From JAVBMP01 sp031552195 (lineage in GTDB: Bacteria > Desulfobacterota > Desulfovibrionia > Desulfovibrionales > Desulfovibrionaceae), in the NCBI GenBank assembly GCA_031552195.1, contig JAVBMT010000020.1:1-64000 (forward strand): DNA of 64,000 nucleotides. The letters are read 5' to 3'. Below are positions 25,884-33,809 of this stretch, in pieces. The translations under genes and the position numbers were made by a program. Below the pieces are notes generated by a model. That model worked only from the letters and a program-made list of their open reading frames with translations. It had not been told where the DNA came from and made no database searches. Within the stretch, counting starts at the first letter, position 1. The number at the start of each line of letters is the position of its first letter.

Positions 25884-25933
25884 TGAAGCGGTTAACTTTT
25901 GAAACGGTTTACGCCTTCGCCGGCGGCGCGAAA

Positions 25934-27295
25934 TCACTGCGCGGCCAGTTCCGCAAGCTGGGCGAAGCTTTGCTCAAGCGTCTGGCGGTCTGTTATATCC
26001 TGTTTCAAAAAGGCGTTTATGGAAGGCACCAGGGCGATTGCGGCGTCAATATCCGGGTTTGAGCCGTGGGCGTAAGCGCCTATGTTCACCATGTCTTCCA
26101 CTTTTTTGAAGGTTGCCAGCGCGGCCAGCGCCCTGCGCCCGTCAAGCACGGCCTCCCGGCTGCAAATATCCGTGCGCAGGCGGCTTATGGAGCGCAGCAC
26201 GTCAATGGCCGGAAAATGGCCTTGGTCGGCCAGGTCGCGGGTCAGGACTATGTGCCCGTCAAGGATGGAACGCACGCTGTCGGCAATCGGCTCGTTAAAG
26301 TCGTCGCCGTCGACCAGAACCGTATAGATGCCGGTAATCGTGCCCCGGGCGTTGCGCCCGGCCCGCTCCAGCAGCTTGGGCAACTGGGCGAAAACCGAAG
26401 GTGTGTAGCCTTTGGTGGTGGGCGGTTCGCCGACCGCCAGGCCCACCTCGCGCGCGGCCATGGCGAAACGGGTTACGGAGTCCATCATAAGGAGCACGTC
26501 TTTGCCCTGGTCGCGGAAATATTCGGCCACAGCCGTTCCGGCATAAGCCGCGCGCATGCGGATTAGCGGAGACTGGTCGGAGGTGGCGATAACCAGAACG
26601 GAGCGGGACATGCCTTCCGGTCCCAGGTCTTTTTCCATGAATTCCAGCACTTCGCGCCCGCGTTCGCCTATCAGGGCGATAACGTTGACGTCGGCCTCGG
26701 TGTAGCGGGCCATCATGCCCATCAGGGTAGACTTGCCGACGCCGGAGCCGGCCATGATGCCTACGCGCTGCCCTTTCCCGAGGGTAAGCAGGGAATTTAT
26801 GGCCCGCACCCCCACGTCAAGCGGTTCGCTGATGCGCGGCCGGGAAAGGGGGGAAGGGGGGTCGCGGTAAAGCGGGGCGATGTCGTCCAGCTCCAGTTCG
26901 CCTTCAGCTCCCGCCACTCCCTCCAGTCCTTCCAGCGGCTGGCCGAAAGCGTCAAAGGCCCGGCCGAGCAAACCGCGTCCGACCGGAAACACCGGCGGCA
27001 GGCTGGAGTTGCGTATCAGGCTGCCGGGCTGCACCCCGCGCAAATCTCCGTAGGGCATGAAAAGCAGGTTGCCGTCGCGGAACCCGACCACTTCAACCGC
27101 CACGCCGTTTTCTTCCGCGCGCGCAAGCGCGGCGTTGCCCATGCCTTCCGGCAGTATGTGGCAAAGCGAGCCTAAGGGAGCCTTCAGGCCGCTGCCCTCG
27201 GCCACGAGGCCCACAACTTTGTTGACCTTGCCGTATGCTACGGTGGGGGCAAGTTCCTGAAGCAGGCGCAGGGTTGTTTTCGGGTCTGGGCACAT
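25934..27295 (-). CDS. fliI: Flagellum-specific ATPase FliI
   Basis: F1-beta-like ATPase of the flagellar type III export apparatus that unloads chaperones and substrates at the export gate. At 453 residues it is typical. Walker A is GSGVGKST (about 170), and the family segments ALIGERGREV, SVLVIATSDQSP and DSVTRFAMAAREVGLAVGEP (the last spanning about 26430-26490) are present. It is preceded by fliH with an 11-base gap. The gene ends before the terminator at 25839 without a following fliJ. Confidence 0.97.
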   Translation of the reverse strand: MCPDPKTTLRLLQELAPTVAYGKVNKVVGLVAEGSGLKAPLGSLCHILPEGMGNAALARAEENGVAVEVVGFRDGNLLFMPYGDLRGVQPGSLIRNSSLPPVFPVGRGLLGRAFDAFGQPLEGLEGVAGAEGELELDDIAPLYRDPPSPLSRPRISEPLDVGVRAINSLLTLGKGQRVGIMAGSGVGKSTLMGMMARYTEADVNVIALIGERGREVLEFMEKDLGPEGMSRSVLVIATSDQSPLIRMRAAYAGTAVAEYFRDQGKDVLLMMDSVTRFAMAAREVGLAVGEPPTTKGYTPSVFAQLPKLLERAGRNARGTITGIYTVLVDGDDFNEPIADSVRSILDGHIVLTRDLADQGHFPAIDVLRSISRLRTDICSREAVLDGRRALAALATFKKVEDMVNIGAYAHGSNPDIDAAIALVPSINAFLKQDITDRQTLEQSFAQLAELAAQ

Positions 27296-27306
27296 AGGAG
27301 GGCGAA

Positions 27307-28062
27307 TCAGCGTTCGTGCGGGATAACAAGGTGTTCCAGGGCCTGGCCGACCGCTTTCATACGGCTTTCCACCCTGTTGTCGGCCAAAGAGGATTCGCTT
27401 TCAACCACCAGGCCGCCCGGAGTTACGGAAGGATCCGGCTTGACTTTCCAGCTTTGCAGCTCGGGGTAGCGGGCCTGCGTCATTCCAACGATGTCTTCCA
27501 CCACCGGGGCGTCTTCCGGATTGGTTCTTATGGTAAGGCTGCGGTGGCTTTCAAGCGTTTGCAAGGCTTGCAGGTAGAAAGCGCCGAGCGCTTCGCGGCG
27601 TTGGGCGTCAAGCTGGAAGCCGACGGCCTTTTCCACCGCCATGACAAGCACGGAGGTGAGGTCTTCCCGCCATTGCTGGAGAACGGAGGCAAGCTGGGCT
27701 TCAATGGCGGCCAGGACGGCGTGTGAGGAGCCGGCCATGGCGGAACGGAATTCTTCGAGCTCGGCCTCGGCCTGGGCCAGGCCCTCGGCGTAGCCTTGCT
27801 CATGGGCGCTTCCACGCATGGCCGCCGCGTCCTGTGCGGCCCGTTCGAGAATTTCCCTGGCCTTATTTTCAGCCTTGGCGCGCACCCTGGCCAGGTAGGC
27901 GTCTTCATCGCGCTGCGTCCAAGCGGTGTCTTTGGCGCGTTCGACGTCAGACAGCTCGCTCTCGCGCAACCCCATGAACACGCGGCCCCATTGGCGTTCC
28001 GGCGCGGCGTTTTCCGCGTTTTCGGCGGGTTGGTCGTTTTGCGGCTTGTCGTCAGACATCAT
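27307..28062 (-). CDS. fliH: Flagellar assembly protein FliH
   Basis: Peripheral regulator that dimerises and holds FliI in the export complex. The 251-residue protein has an acidic N-terminus, a long Ala/Glu/Arg-rich coiled-coil (about 50-125) and a C-terminal V-ATPase-E-like domain. It lies between fliG and fliI, the standard position. Sequence conservation in FliH is low, so the assignment depends on context together with the coiled-coil layout. Confidence 0.9.
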   Translation of the reverse strand: MMSDDKPQNDQPAENAENAAPERQWGRVFMGLRESELSDVERAKDTAWTQRDEDAYLARVRAKAENKAREILERAAQDAAAMRGSAHEQGYAEGLAQAEAELEEFRSAMAGSSHAVLAAIEAQLASVLQQWREDLTSVLVMAVEKAVGFQLDAQRREALGAFYLQALQTLESHRSLTIRTNPEDAPVVEDIVGMTQARYPELQSWKVKPDPSVTPGGLVVESESSLADNRVESRMKAVGQALEHLVIPHER

Positions 28063-28079
28063 GCGGAATCCGGATAAGG

Positions 28080-29099
28080 TTAGATGAACACGTCGCCGGT
28101 GCCTCGGCTCAGCACGACTTTGCCTTCGGCTTCAAGCTTGCGTACGGCTTTCACCACATTCTGCTGGGCCGCTTCGACATCGGCCAGGCGGGTCGGGCCC
28201 ATAACCTCAAGGTCTTCACGTATCATCTTGGAGGCGCGTTCGGACATGTTGCGGAAGAACTGTTCGCGCAGTTCCTCCGCCGCGCCGCGCAAGGACATGG
28301 TGAGGTCTTCATTGGAAATTTCCTTGAGCAGCTCGCGGATTCCCCTGTCGTCCAGCACCTTGACGTCGTCGAACACGAACATGAGGGAGCGGATTTCTTC
28401 GGCAACCTGGGCGGATTCTTCTTCGATTTCCGCGAGCACCTCTTCTTCCGTGGCCCGGTCAACCGAGTTGAGGATTTCCGCGACGGCCTGAATGCCGCCG
28501 ACTTTGCGGCCTTCTTTTCCACCCATTGCGATAAGCTGGCTTTGCAGCACCTTGTCGACGGCCATGAGCATGTCTTCCGGCACCGCTTCAAGGTTGGACA
28601 GGCGCATGAGCACTTCGGTGCGCACCCCGGCCGGAAGCTGGCTGAAGAGTTCCCCGGCTCTTTCCGGCTTGAGGTGCCCGAGCACGAGGGCCAGGGTTTG
28701 CGGGTGTTCGTTGCGCAAAATCTGGGCCAGCAGCTTGGGGCTTACGTTATTGAGCTCGCGGAACGGCGCCGGGCCGGCGTCAAGGCTCAGGTAGTCGGTA
28801 ATATATTTGGCGGTGTCGTTATCAACGTTTGAAATAAGCAGGCGGCGCACGGTTTCCTGGCCGCCGCGCAGAATCTGTTGCCCGGTGACCAGCGCGTGGT
28901 GGTATTCGCGCAATACTTCTTCCACGGTTTCCTTTGGCACCGTGTCCATTTCCACGATAGCCCTGGAAATGGCGGCAATTTCCTGACGATCCATTTGCTT
29001 GAATATTTCAACAGCAAATTTTTCGCCCATGGCCATAAGCAGAACGGCGGTTTTCTGCGGGCCTGTAAGCCCGCTTGATTCAACTGGCAGATTGGACAC
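28080..29099 (-). CDS. fliG: Flagellar motor switch protein FliG
   Basis: Rotor protein linking FliF to FliM/FliN; its C-terminal charged ridge meets the MotA stator for torque. The N-terminus matches LTGPQKTAVLLMAMGEKFA, the middle carries the FliM-binding EHPQTLALVLGHL, and the C-terminus has the charged LLKEISNEDLTMSLRGA helix. The GTG at 29099, preceded by GAGGG, gives 339 residues and the usual N-terminus; a TTG nine codons upstream is less likely. fliF, usually directly upstream, is not here. Confidence 0.96.
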   Translation of the reverse strand: MSNLPVESSGLTGPQKTAVLLMAMGEKFAVEIFKQMDRQEIAAISRAIVEMDTVPKETVEEVLREYHHALVTGQQILRGGQETVRRLLISNVDNDTAKYITDYLSLDAGPAPFRELNNVSPKLLAQILRNEHPQTLALVLGHLKPERAGELFSQLPAGVRTEVLMRLSNLEAVPEDMLMAVDKVLQSQLIAMGGKEGRKVGGIQAVAEILNSVDRATEEEVLAEIEEESAQVAEEIRSLMFVFDDVKVLDDRGIRELLKEISNEDLTMSLRGAAEELREQFFRNMSERASKMIREDLEVMGPTRLADVEAAQQNVVKAVRKLEAEGKVVLSRGTGDVFI

Positions 29100-29291
29100 C
29101 TTACCCTCGCGCGTATTCGGCGGCAATCAGACCGGAAAGCCGCGTCAAATTTTGGTCAAAACCGGCGAAAACAGCCTGTTTCAAAGGAATAACTGCAAAA
29201 CCCGTTCCAGCCTTGCGGAATTTTACGGCGCTTTCGCGCTTGCGGGAGCCGTAAGCCGGAACCGGCGGCACAGCTTCACGAATAAACTATT

Positions 29292-29714
29292 TTAATAACT
29301 TTTGATATATTCGTCCAGGCTCTCGGCCGAGCAATTGCGGCTGACCCAGAAGGCGGCCGCCCAAACCATGAGGGCCGTGGCCTGAGTATCGTCAAGGCGT
29401 TTCAGCTTGGCTTCAAGAACCTCTTTGCCGACCCCGTGGCGGGTGTGCACCCCGTTTGACTCACAGGCGTCGGCAACCCGCAGCAAAAGGTAAGACAGGC
29501 GGGTATGGTCCGGCATGAGCTTGATTTCCTTGTGGGCCTCGACAATGGTTTTAAGCTCGCCCGGCGTGAAAGAGTTTTTCAGGCCGTTGATGGCGCGGAA
29601 AAAAGTGTCCACCGCCCAAGGGAGGATAAATTCCGCCCCGGCGCTTTTGGTACGGAAATAATCTTTAAGCCATTTTTCCTGGTCTTGGGAAATTCTTGCG
29701 GCCACTTGCGGCAT
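29292..29714 (-). CDS. Putative ribbon-helix-helix protein
   Basis: A 140-residue protein I cannot assign to a named family. Residues about 3-45 (a short strand AARIS, then helices QEKWLKDYF and LPWAVDTFFRAI) resemble the ribbon-helix-helix DNA-binding layout. The rest is helical, with a conserved-looking HTRHGVGKEVLEAKL segment and a Trp-rich MVWAAAFWVSR near the end. The ATG at 29714 follows GAGGG; longer in-frame versions lack support. It is divergent from modB across about 290 bases, so it could regulate molybdate uptake or the fliGHI operon. DNA binding is inferred from the pattern only. Confidence 0.55.
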   Translation of the reverse strand: MPQVAARISQDQEKWLKDYFRTKSAGAEFILPWAVDTFFRAINGLKNSFTPGELKTIVEAHKEIKLMPDHTRLSYLLLRVADACESNGVHTRHGVGKEVLEAKLKRLDDTQATALMVWAAAFWVSRNCSAESLDEYIKSY

Positions 29715-30004
29715 AACGCCCTCGCAGATAAGATGAAAGATGGACAAAAGGCGCATTTCGCGCCGCTCCGTTCGCTCAGACAGTATAAAACACGGCTGTC
29801 GACAAATCAAGAGAAAATCTAGACTTTTTATAGATAGGGTGCGCCGGTTCGCGCATGCCAATCCCGCAATGTTGTTTTTTGGCGTCTCCGCAAAAGAGGG
29901 CGGTAATTTTATAACGTCCGTTCCAGAAAGAATGATTCTTGTCATTGTTTGTTCCAAAAGCGTGACATTCTTGCCAGTTGGTCCGCTTTGGCGCAAAATG
30001 CCGC

Positions 30005-30727
30005 ATGTTCGCCGTTCAAACCGATTCACAGCTGCTGGTTTGCATTTTGCTCACCCTGAAGGTAGCCGGGCTGGCCACCGCCGTATCCTCCGTTCTGGGG
30101 CTGCTGCTGGCCTGGTTCATCACGCGCGCTCCCGTTCCCGGAAAACATTGGATTGACGCGCTTTGCGCCCTTCCTCTCGTTCTGCCTCCGACAGTTATCG
30201 GATATTGCCTGATATTGCTGCTGGGCAAACGCGGCCTGCTCGGCCCGGTTTTGGCCGAACACGGCATAAACCTGATATTTTCCTGGCAAGGAGCGGTGGT
30301 TGCGGCCACGGTGGTGATTTTCCCCCTGACCTACCGTTCCAGCAAAGCCGCGCTGGAGGCCGTCAACCGTAATCTGGAAGATGCGGCCCGCACCTTGGGC
30401 GCTTCCGCCTGGCAGGTGTTTTACCGCATTTCACTGCCTCTGGCCGGGCGGGGCGTACTTTCCGGCATCACCCTGGCTTTCGCGCGGGGCATGGGCGAGT
30501 TCGGGGCCACGCTGATGCTGGCGGGAAACATTCCCGGCAAAACCCAGACCATGGCCCTGGCCATATATGACGCCTTCCAGACGGGCAATGACGCCGTCGC
30601 TTTCACTCTGGTGCTTATAACATCCGCTTTGTGCGTCACCCTTCTCGCGCTGGCGGAAACCCTGGCCCGCACCCGGCGTGTTTTTCAGCCTTCGGCCGGC
30701 AAAGGGGGAAAGCGATGCTTGAGTTAA
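30005..30727 (+). CDS. modB: Molybdate ABC transporter permease ModB
   Basis: Inner-membrane permease for molybdate or tungstate. The 240 residues form five or six hydrophobic segments. The family motif PLVLPPTVIGYCLILLLG is near 55-72, and the ATPase-contact loop EDAARTLGAS with FARGMGEFGATLMLAGNIPG follows. The ATG at 30005 has little Shine-Dalgarno; a TTG at 29978 is an alternative. The 3' end overlaps modC by 13 bases. The upstream region is probably controlled by TunR, encoded just beyond modC. Confidence 0.94.
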   Translation: MFAVQTDSQLLVCILLTLKVAGLATAVSSVLGLLLAWFITRAPVPGKHWIDALCALPLVLPPTVIGYCLILLLGKRGLLGPVLAEHGINLIFSWQGAVVAATVVIFPLTYRSSKAALEAVNRNLEDAARTLGASAWQVFYRISLPLAGRGVLSGITLAFARGMGEFGATLMLAGNIPGKTQTMALAIYDAFQTGNDAVAFTLVLITSALCVTLLALAETLARTRRVFQPSAGKGGKRCLS

Positions 30728-31458
30728 GGCTGGAACATAAATTCGCGGCCCGGTCCGGAGGCTTCAAGCTTGACGTCGCTTTCAGGGAAGAAGCCCCCTG
30801 CCTGGCCTTGTTCGGGCATTCCGGTTCGGGCAAAACCCTTACCCTGCAAGCCATGGCCGGGTTGTTCACCCCGGACGCGGGGCATATCAGCGTGAACGGC
30901 CGCGTGCTGTTCGACCGTGCGCAAAAAATAAACCTGCCCGCCAGGGGCAGGCGCACCGGCTACCTGTTTCAGGATTACGCCCTTTTTCCCCACCTTACGG
31001 TGCGCGGCAATATTTCTTTCGGGCTGGAAAACGGGCGGGATTTCCGCCTTGGCGGCAAAAGGGCGATAAAAGGACGGGTTGACGAGTTGCTGGAGCGTTT
31101 TGAACTTGAACCCCTGGCCGAACAACGCCCGGATATTTTGTCCGGCGGGCAGAAGCAGCGCACGGCCCTGGCCAGGGCCGTCGCCGCCAGGCCGGACGTT
31201 CTTTTGCTGGACGAGCCTTTTTCCGCCCTTGATCCTTTGCTGCGCGGCCGGGTGCGGGCGGAATGCAAGGAAATAATCGGAAGCTTCGGCATTCCGGCGG
31301 TTATGATAACGCATGACCCGGAAGACGTGGCCGCAATGGCCGATAAGGTTGTGTTCTACAACCGGGGGCATGCGGGCGGCGGGCAAAGCCTTGAGGAATT
31401 CGCGGCCCTTCTGCGCATGGAAGAGGCTGCGGGCGAACGGCGTTTCAGCCGCCCCTGA
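30715..31458 (+). CDS. modC: Molybdate ABC transporter ATPase ModC
   Basis: Cytoplasmic ATPase of the molybdate importer. Walker A is GHSGSGKT (about 34-41), the Q-loop is LFQDYALFPHL, the signature is LSGGQKQR and Walker B is VLLLDEPFSALDP. At 247 residues it lacks the C-terminal MOP/TOBE domain present in many ModC proteins; two such domains are instead found in the adjacent TunR. The ATG at 30715 has a GGGGG site. It converges with tunR. Confidence 0.93.
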   Translation: MLELRLEHKFAARSGGFKLDVAFREEAPCLALFGHSGSGKTLTLQAMAGLFTPDAGHISVNGRVLFDRAQKINLPARGRRTGYLFQDYALFPHLTVRGNISFGLENGRDFRLGGKRAIKGRVDELLERFELEPLAEQRPDILSGGQKQRTALARAVAARPDVLLLDEPFSALDPLLRGRVRAECKEIIGSFGIPAVMITHDPEDVAAMADKVVFYNRGHAGGGQSLEEFAALLRMEEAAGERRFSRP

Positions 31459-31500
31459 GCAGGCCGCCTGGCGGCATGCCTTGCCGGGTTTGAGATAAGG

Positions 31501-32622
31501 CTATTCTTGCAACACCACGGCGAAGGCTTTGAACATAGCCGTCACCCGGTCGCCTGGCTTGAGATCCAGCCTGTCCGCGCTTTCTCTGGTCACCAGGGCG
31601 CAAACCCGGCTGCCTTCCGTAAGCTCCACCCCGATTTCCGCGGCCAGTTCAGAACGTTTCACCTCTGTGACCGCACCGGGAAATTTATTGCGGGCGCTGG
31701 TTTGCTGGGCGCCTTCCGGCCTCGTGATGATAACCCAGGGCGCCTTGACGGTGGCTGTAACCACCTTTCCTTCGGCCAGGGCCAGATTCCGGCGGCTTTC
31801 CTCGGTTATTACGGCCACAACCTCCAGCCCGCTCAAGGTTCTCAAAACCGCTTCCACCAGCAGCCCGTCGCCGGACAATCCGCTTATCGCGCCGGTAAAA
31901 GCGTTGCGGGCGCTGGTTTTCATCTTTACTTCCCGCGTTATATACTGGTCGACGAAATGCGAGGCCGTTTCATCGCTGAACTCAAGGTAGCCCGCCGTGA
32001 CGTTGAGATTTTGCTGGCCCATGAAGGCTTGCACGGCGCGCAGGGGCACGTTGCCGCGCAAAAGTTCGACCGCGCGCGAGTCGCGCAAGACCCTGGGGTT
32101 GAACATTGCGGCGGACAGGCCGCAGGCGTTTGCCCGCTCATAGAATTTTCGCCGCAAATAACCGGGGTCGAGCTTGAAAACTTTCCCGCGCAGCCCGCAG
32201 AACATCGGGTTTTCCAGAATAGCGGCCAATTCGCGCATCACTTTTTCAGGCAAAAGGACTGAGCGGGGGCTGTTCCCTTTTACGTAAACCTGGCAGCTTG
32301 CCGGGTGAATGTCGTTCAGGTCGTCAAGGGCCAGAACCTCGCCCAGGCGCAGGGCTCCGTAGCGCATGAGCAGGAAAGCCAGCCAGATGCGGTTGCGGCT
32401 GCGTTGTTGCGAAGGATTTTTGGACGCAGCCTTCCACGCCGCGAAAGACCCGGTGACCCGTTCAAGCTCTTCACGCCCCAGGCATTTGGTCGTTTCCGCC
32501 ACCCGGACCGTTTGTTCCGCCTGCCCGTGCCCCGGCGTTTTCAGCCTCCGGCGCACATCGGCCAGCAGCAGCTTTAACTCCGGCTCGCTTGCGGAGTTCA
32601 GGTAAGCGGTTATGTCGTCCAT
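31501..32622 (-). CDS. tunR: Tungstate-responsive regulator TunR (integrase-like plus two MOP domains)
   Basis: Transcription regulator of the TunR family known in sulfate reducers, which controls molybdate/tungstate transport genes in response to tungstate. Residues about 40-230 have a tyrosine-recombinase fold: RLGEVLALDDL, VKGNSPRSVLLP, NPRVLRDSRAVELL and MGQQNLNVTAGYL. The arginines and the terminal tyrosine remain, but the active-site histidines are replaced (Asp in LRDSRA, Gln in MGQQ), which argues against recombination. Two MOP oxyanion-binding domains follow (about 237-303 and 308-373), each starting with SARNxFxGA. It sits between modBC and modA in the opposite direction. Palindromes lie in the tunR-modA gap. 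Confidence 0.9.
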   Translation of the reverse strand: MDDITAYLNSASEPELKLLLADVRRRLKTPGHGQAEQTVRVAETTKCLGREELERVTGSFAAWKAASKNPSQQRSRNRIWLAFLLMRYGALRLGEVLALDDLNDIHPASCQVYVKGNSPRSVLLPEKVMRELAAILENPMFCGLRGKVFKLDPGYLRRKFYERANACGLSAAMFNPRVLRDSRAVELLRGNVPLRAVQAFMGQQNLNVTAGYLEFSDETASHFVDQYITREVKMKTSARNAFTGAISGLSGDGLLVEAVLRTLSGLEVVAVITEESRRNLALAEGKVVTATVKAPWVIITRPEGAQQTSARNKFPGAVTEVKRSELAAEIGVELTEGSRVCALVTRESADRLDLKPGDRVTAMFKAFAVVLQE

Positions 32623-32665
32623 ATCAAACGGCTCCGGATTTTTAATTTTTGCCCTGTCTGACGCT

Positions 32666-32694
32666 CTATACAGTTTCCGTGGGCCGGAAGCAAA
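32666..32694 (-). promoter_or_regulatory. Candidate tunR promoter
   Basis: On the minus strand: TTGCTT (32694-32689), a 17-bp spacer and TATAGA (32671-32666), about 45 bases before the tunR start. The -35 match is weak. Confidence 0.35.
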
Positions 32695-32697
32695 TTT

Positions 32698-32723
32698 GTC
32701 ACGCTTGCGCGCGGCAAGGTGAC
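32698..32723. promoter_or_regulatory. Imperfect palindrome GTCAC-N16-GTGAC, candidate operator
   Basis: A 26-base interrupted palindrome with half-sites GTCACgCTTGC and, from the other strand, GTCACCTTGCC. It lies between the divergent tunR and modA genes. A GTGACATTCTTGCC-like half-site also occurs upstream of modB, at about 29964-29977. Confidence 0.35.
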
Positions 32724-32744
32724 CGTATTGCCAGGCCGGTTTTC

Positions 32745-32767
32745 CGGCGTTAAATCAATTAACGCCG
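32745..32767. promoter_or_regulatory. Perfect palindrome before modA, candidate operator
   Basis: CGGCGTTAA (32745-32753) and TTAACGCCG (32759-32767), a perfect 9-bp inverted repeat with a 5-base spacer. It lies 28 bases before the modA start and overlaps the region where RNA polymerase would bind or escape. Assignment to TunR is inference from location. Confidence 0.45.
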
Positions 32768-32794
32768 CACTTGCAAAACCTTTAAGGAGAAATT

Positions 32795-33556
32795 ATGCGC
32801 CAATCCGTCCGACCGTTGATTTTCGGCCTGTTTCTTTTTCTCGCCGCGCCCGTGCAGAACGCTCTGGCCGGTGAAATAACTGTTTCCGCCGCCATAAGCC
32901 TGAGTAACGCTTTCACGGAAATTAAAGAAGTTATGGCCGTCAAACGCCCTGACATCAAAATTTCAACCAATTTCGCCGCATCCGGGGCCTTGTTGCGTCA
33001 AATGGAAGAAGGAGCGCCGGTGGACGTTTTCGCCTCGGCCGACCAGGAAACCATGAACAAAGCCGCGGGGCTGAATCTTCTGGCCCCTGGTTCCAGGGCT
33101 GATTTCGCAAGCAACAGCCTGGTCCTGATCGTTCCCTCCGGGGAAAACAGCGTTGTGACCGGGCTGGAAAGCCTTTCAGGCCCATCGGTGAAGCGCGTCG
33201 CCATGGGCAACCCGGCTTCGGTGCCCGCCGGGCGCTACGCCAAGCAGGCCCTCGAAGCGGCCGGGCTGTACAAGGGCCTTGAAGGCAAACTGATTCTTGG
33301 CGAAAACGTGCGCCAGGTGCTGGACTACGTCTCCAGGGGCGAAACGCAGGCCGGAATTGTGTATATGACTGACGCGAAGCAGGCCGGCGAAAAGGTGCGG
33401 GTTGTCGCCACCCTTGGCGGGCATAACCCGGTGGTTTACCCTGCGGCAGTGCTGAGTTCCTCCGCGAACAAGGCGGACGCCGCCGCTTTCGTGCAATTTC
33501 TGCTGAGCGATGAAGGGCGGGGCATTCTGGCCAAATACGGGTTCAGCAAGCCCTGA
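32795..33556 (+). CDS. modA: Molybdate-binding periplasmic protein ModA
   Basis: Periplasmic substrate-binding protein of the molybdate/tungstate importer. The 253-residue precursor has a Sec signal peptide (about 1-25, ending in NALAG). The mature start EITVSAAISLSNAFTEI is typical, and the ligand serines fall in AAISLSN and NFAASGALLRQ. AGIVYMTDA near residue 187 is the second-lobe motif. AAGGAG precedes the ATG. It is separated from modBC by the inverted tunR gene, so the transporter is split into two transcription units. Confidence 0.95.
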   Translation: MRQSVRPLIFGLFLFLAAPVQNALAGEITVSAAISLSNAFTEIKEVMAVKRPDIKISTNFAASGALLRQMEEGAPVDVFASADQETMNKAAGLNLLAPGSRADFASNSLVLIVPSGENSVVTGLESLSGPSVKRVAMGNPASVPAGRYAKQALEAAGLYKGLEGKLILGENVRQVLDYVSRGETQAGIVYMTDAKQAGEKVRVVATLGGHNPVVYPAAVLSSSANKADAAAFVQFLLSDEGRGILAKYGFSKP

Positions 33557-33725
33557 AAACGCGAAGGAAAGCCGGAAAGATGAAAGAAGCGCCGCGAATC
33601 CTCCTCACGGCGTTTTCTTGCGCGCGATTTTCTGCGCGGCAAGCCGGGTTTATTGCTGGAATTCGCGTCTTTTGCGCGCGCTGAAAAACAAAAGGCGGCA
33701 TTCTTGCCGCCCGCGCGCCATCAAG

Positions 33726-33809
33726 TGTTCTGCCGCAAACGGCTTGCGCTAAAGGCGCGCCGCGCTGTATGCGCAGGCGGCAGAACATTTTCAGAATGAA
33801 AACGCCCTA
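33726..33809. repeat. Second copy of the dispersed MITE/REP-like element
   Basis: 33740-33767 matches 1113-1140 at 25 of 28 positions, and 33790-33809 matches the right end 1189-1208 at 16 of 20. A perfect 11-bp inverted repeat, TGTTCTGCCGC/GCGGCAGAACA (33726-33736 and 33777-33787), frames the core. The final CTA (33807-33809) is the complement of the smpB stop codon, so the element abuts or supplies that stop. The rest of the 33557-33725 gap shows no gene. Confidence 0.55.

Noticed and set aside
31501..32622. An active site-specific integrase marking a genomic island
   Set aside because: The active-site histidines are replaced, two MOP domains follow, and the flanks are modBC and modA. A regulator explains it better.
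33557..33725. A possible short gene between modA and the repeat element
   Set aside because: The open frames are short, Arg-rich and without ribosome-binding sites.
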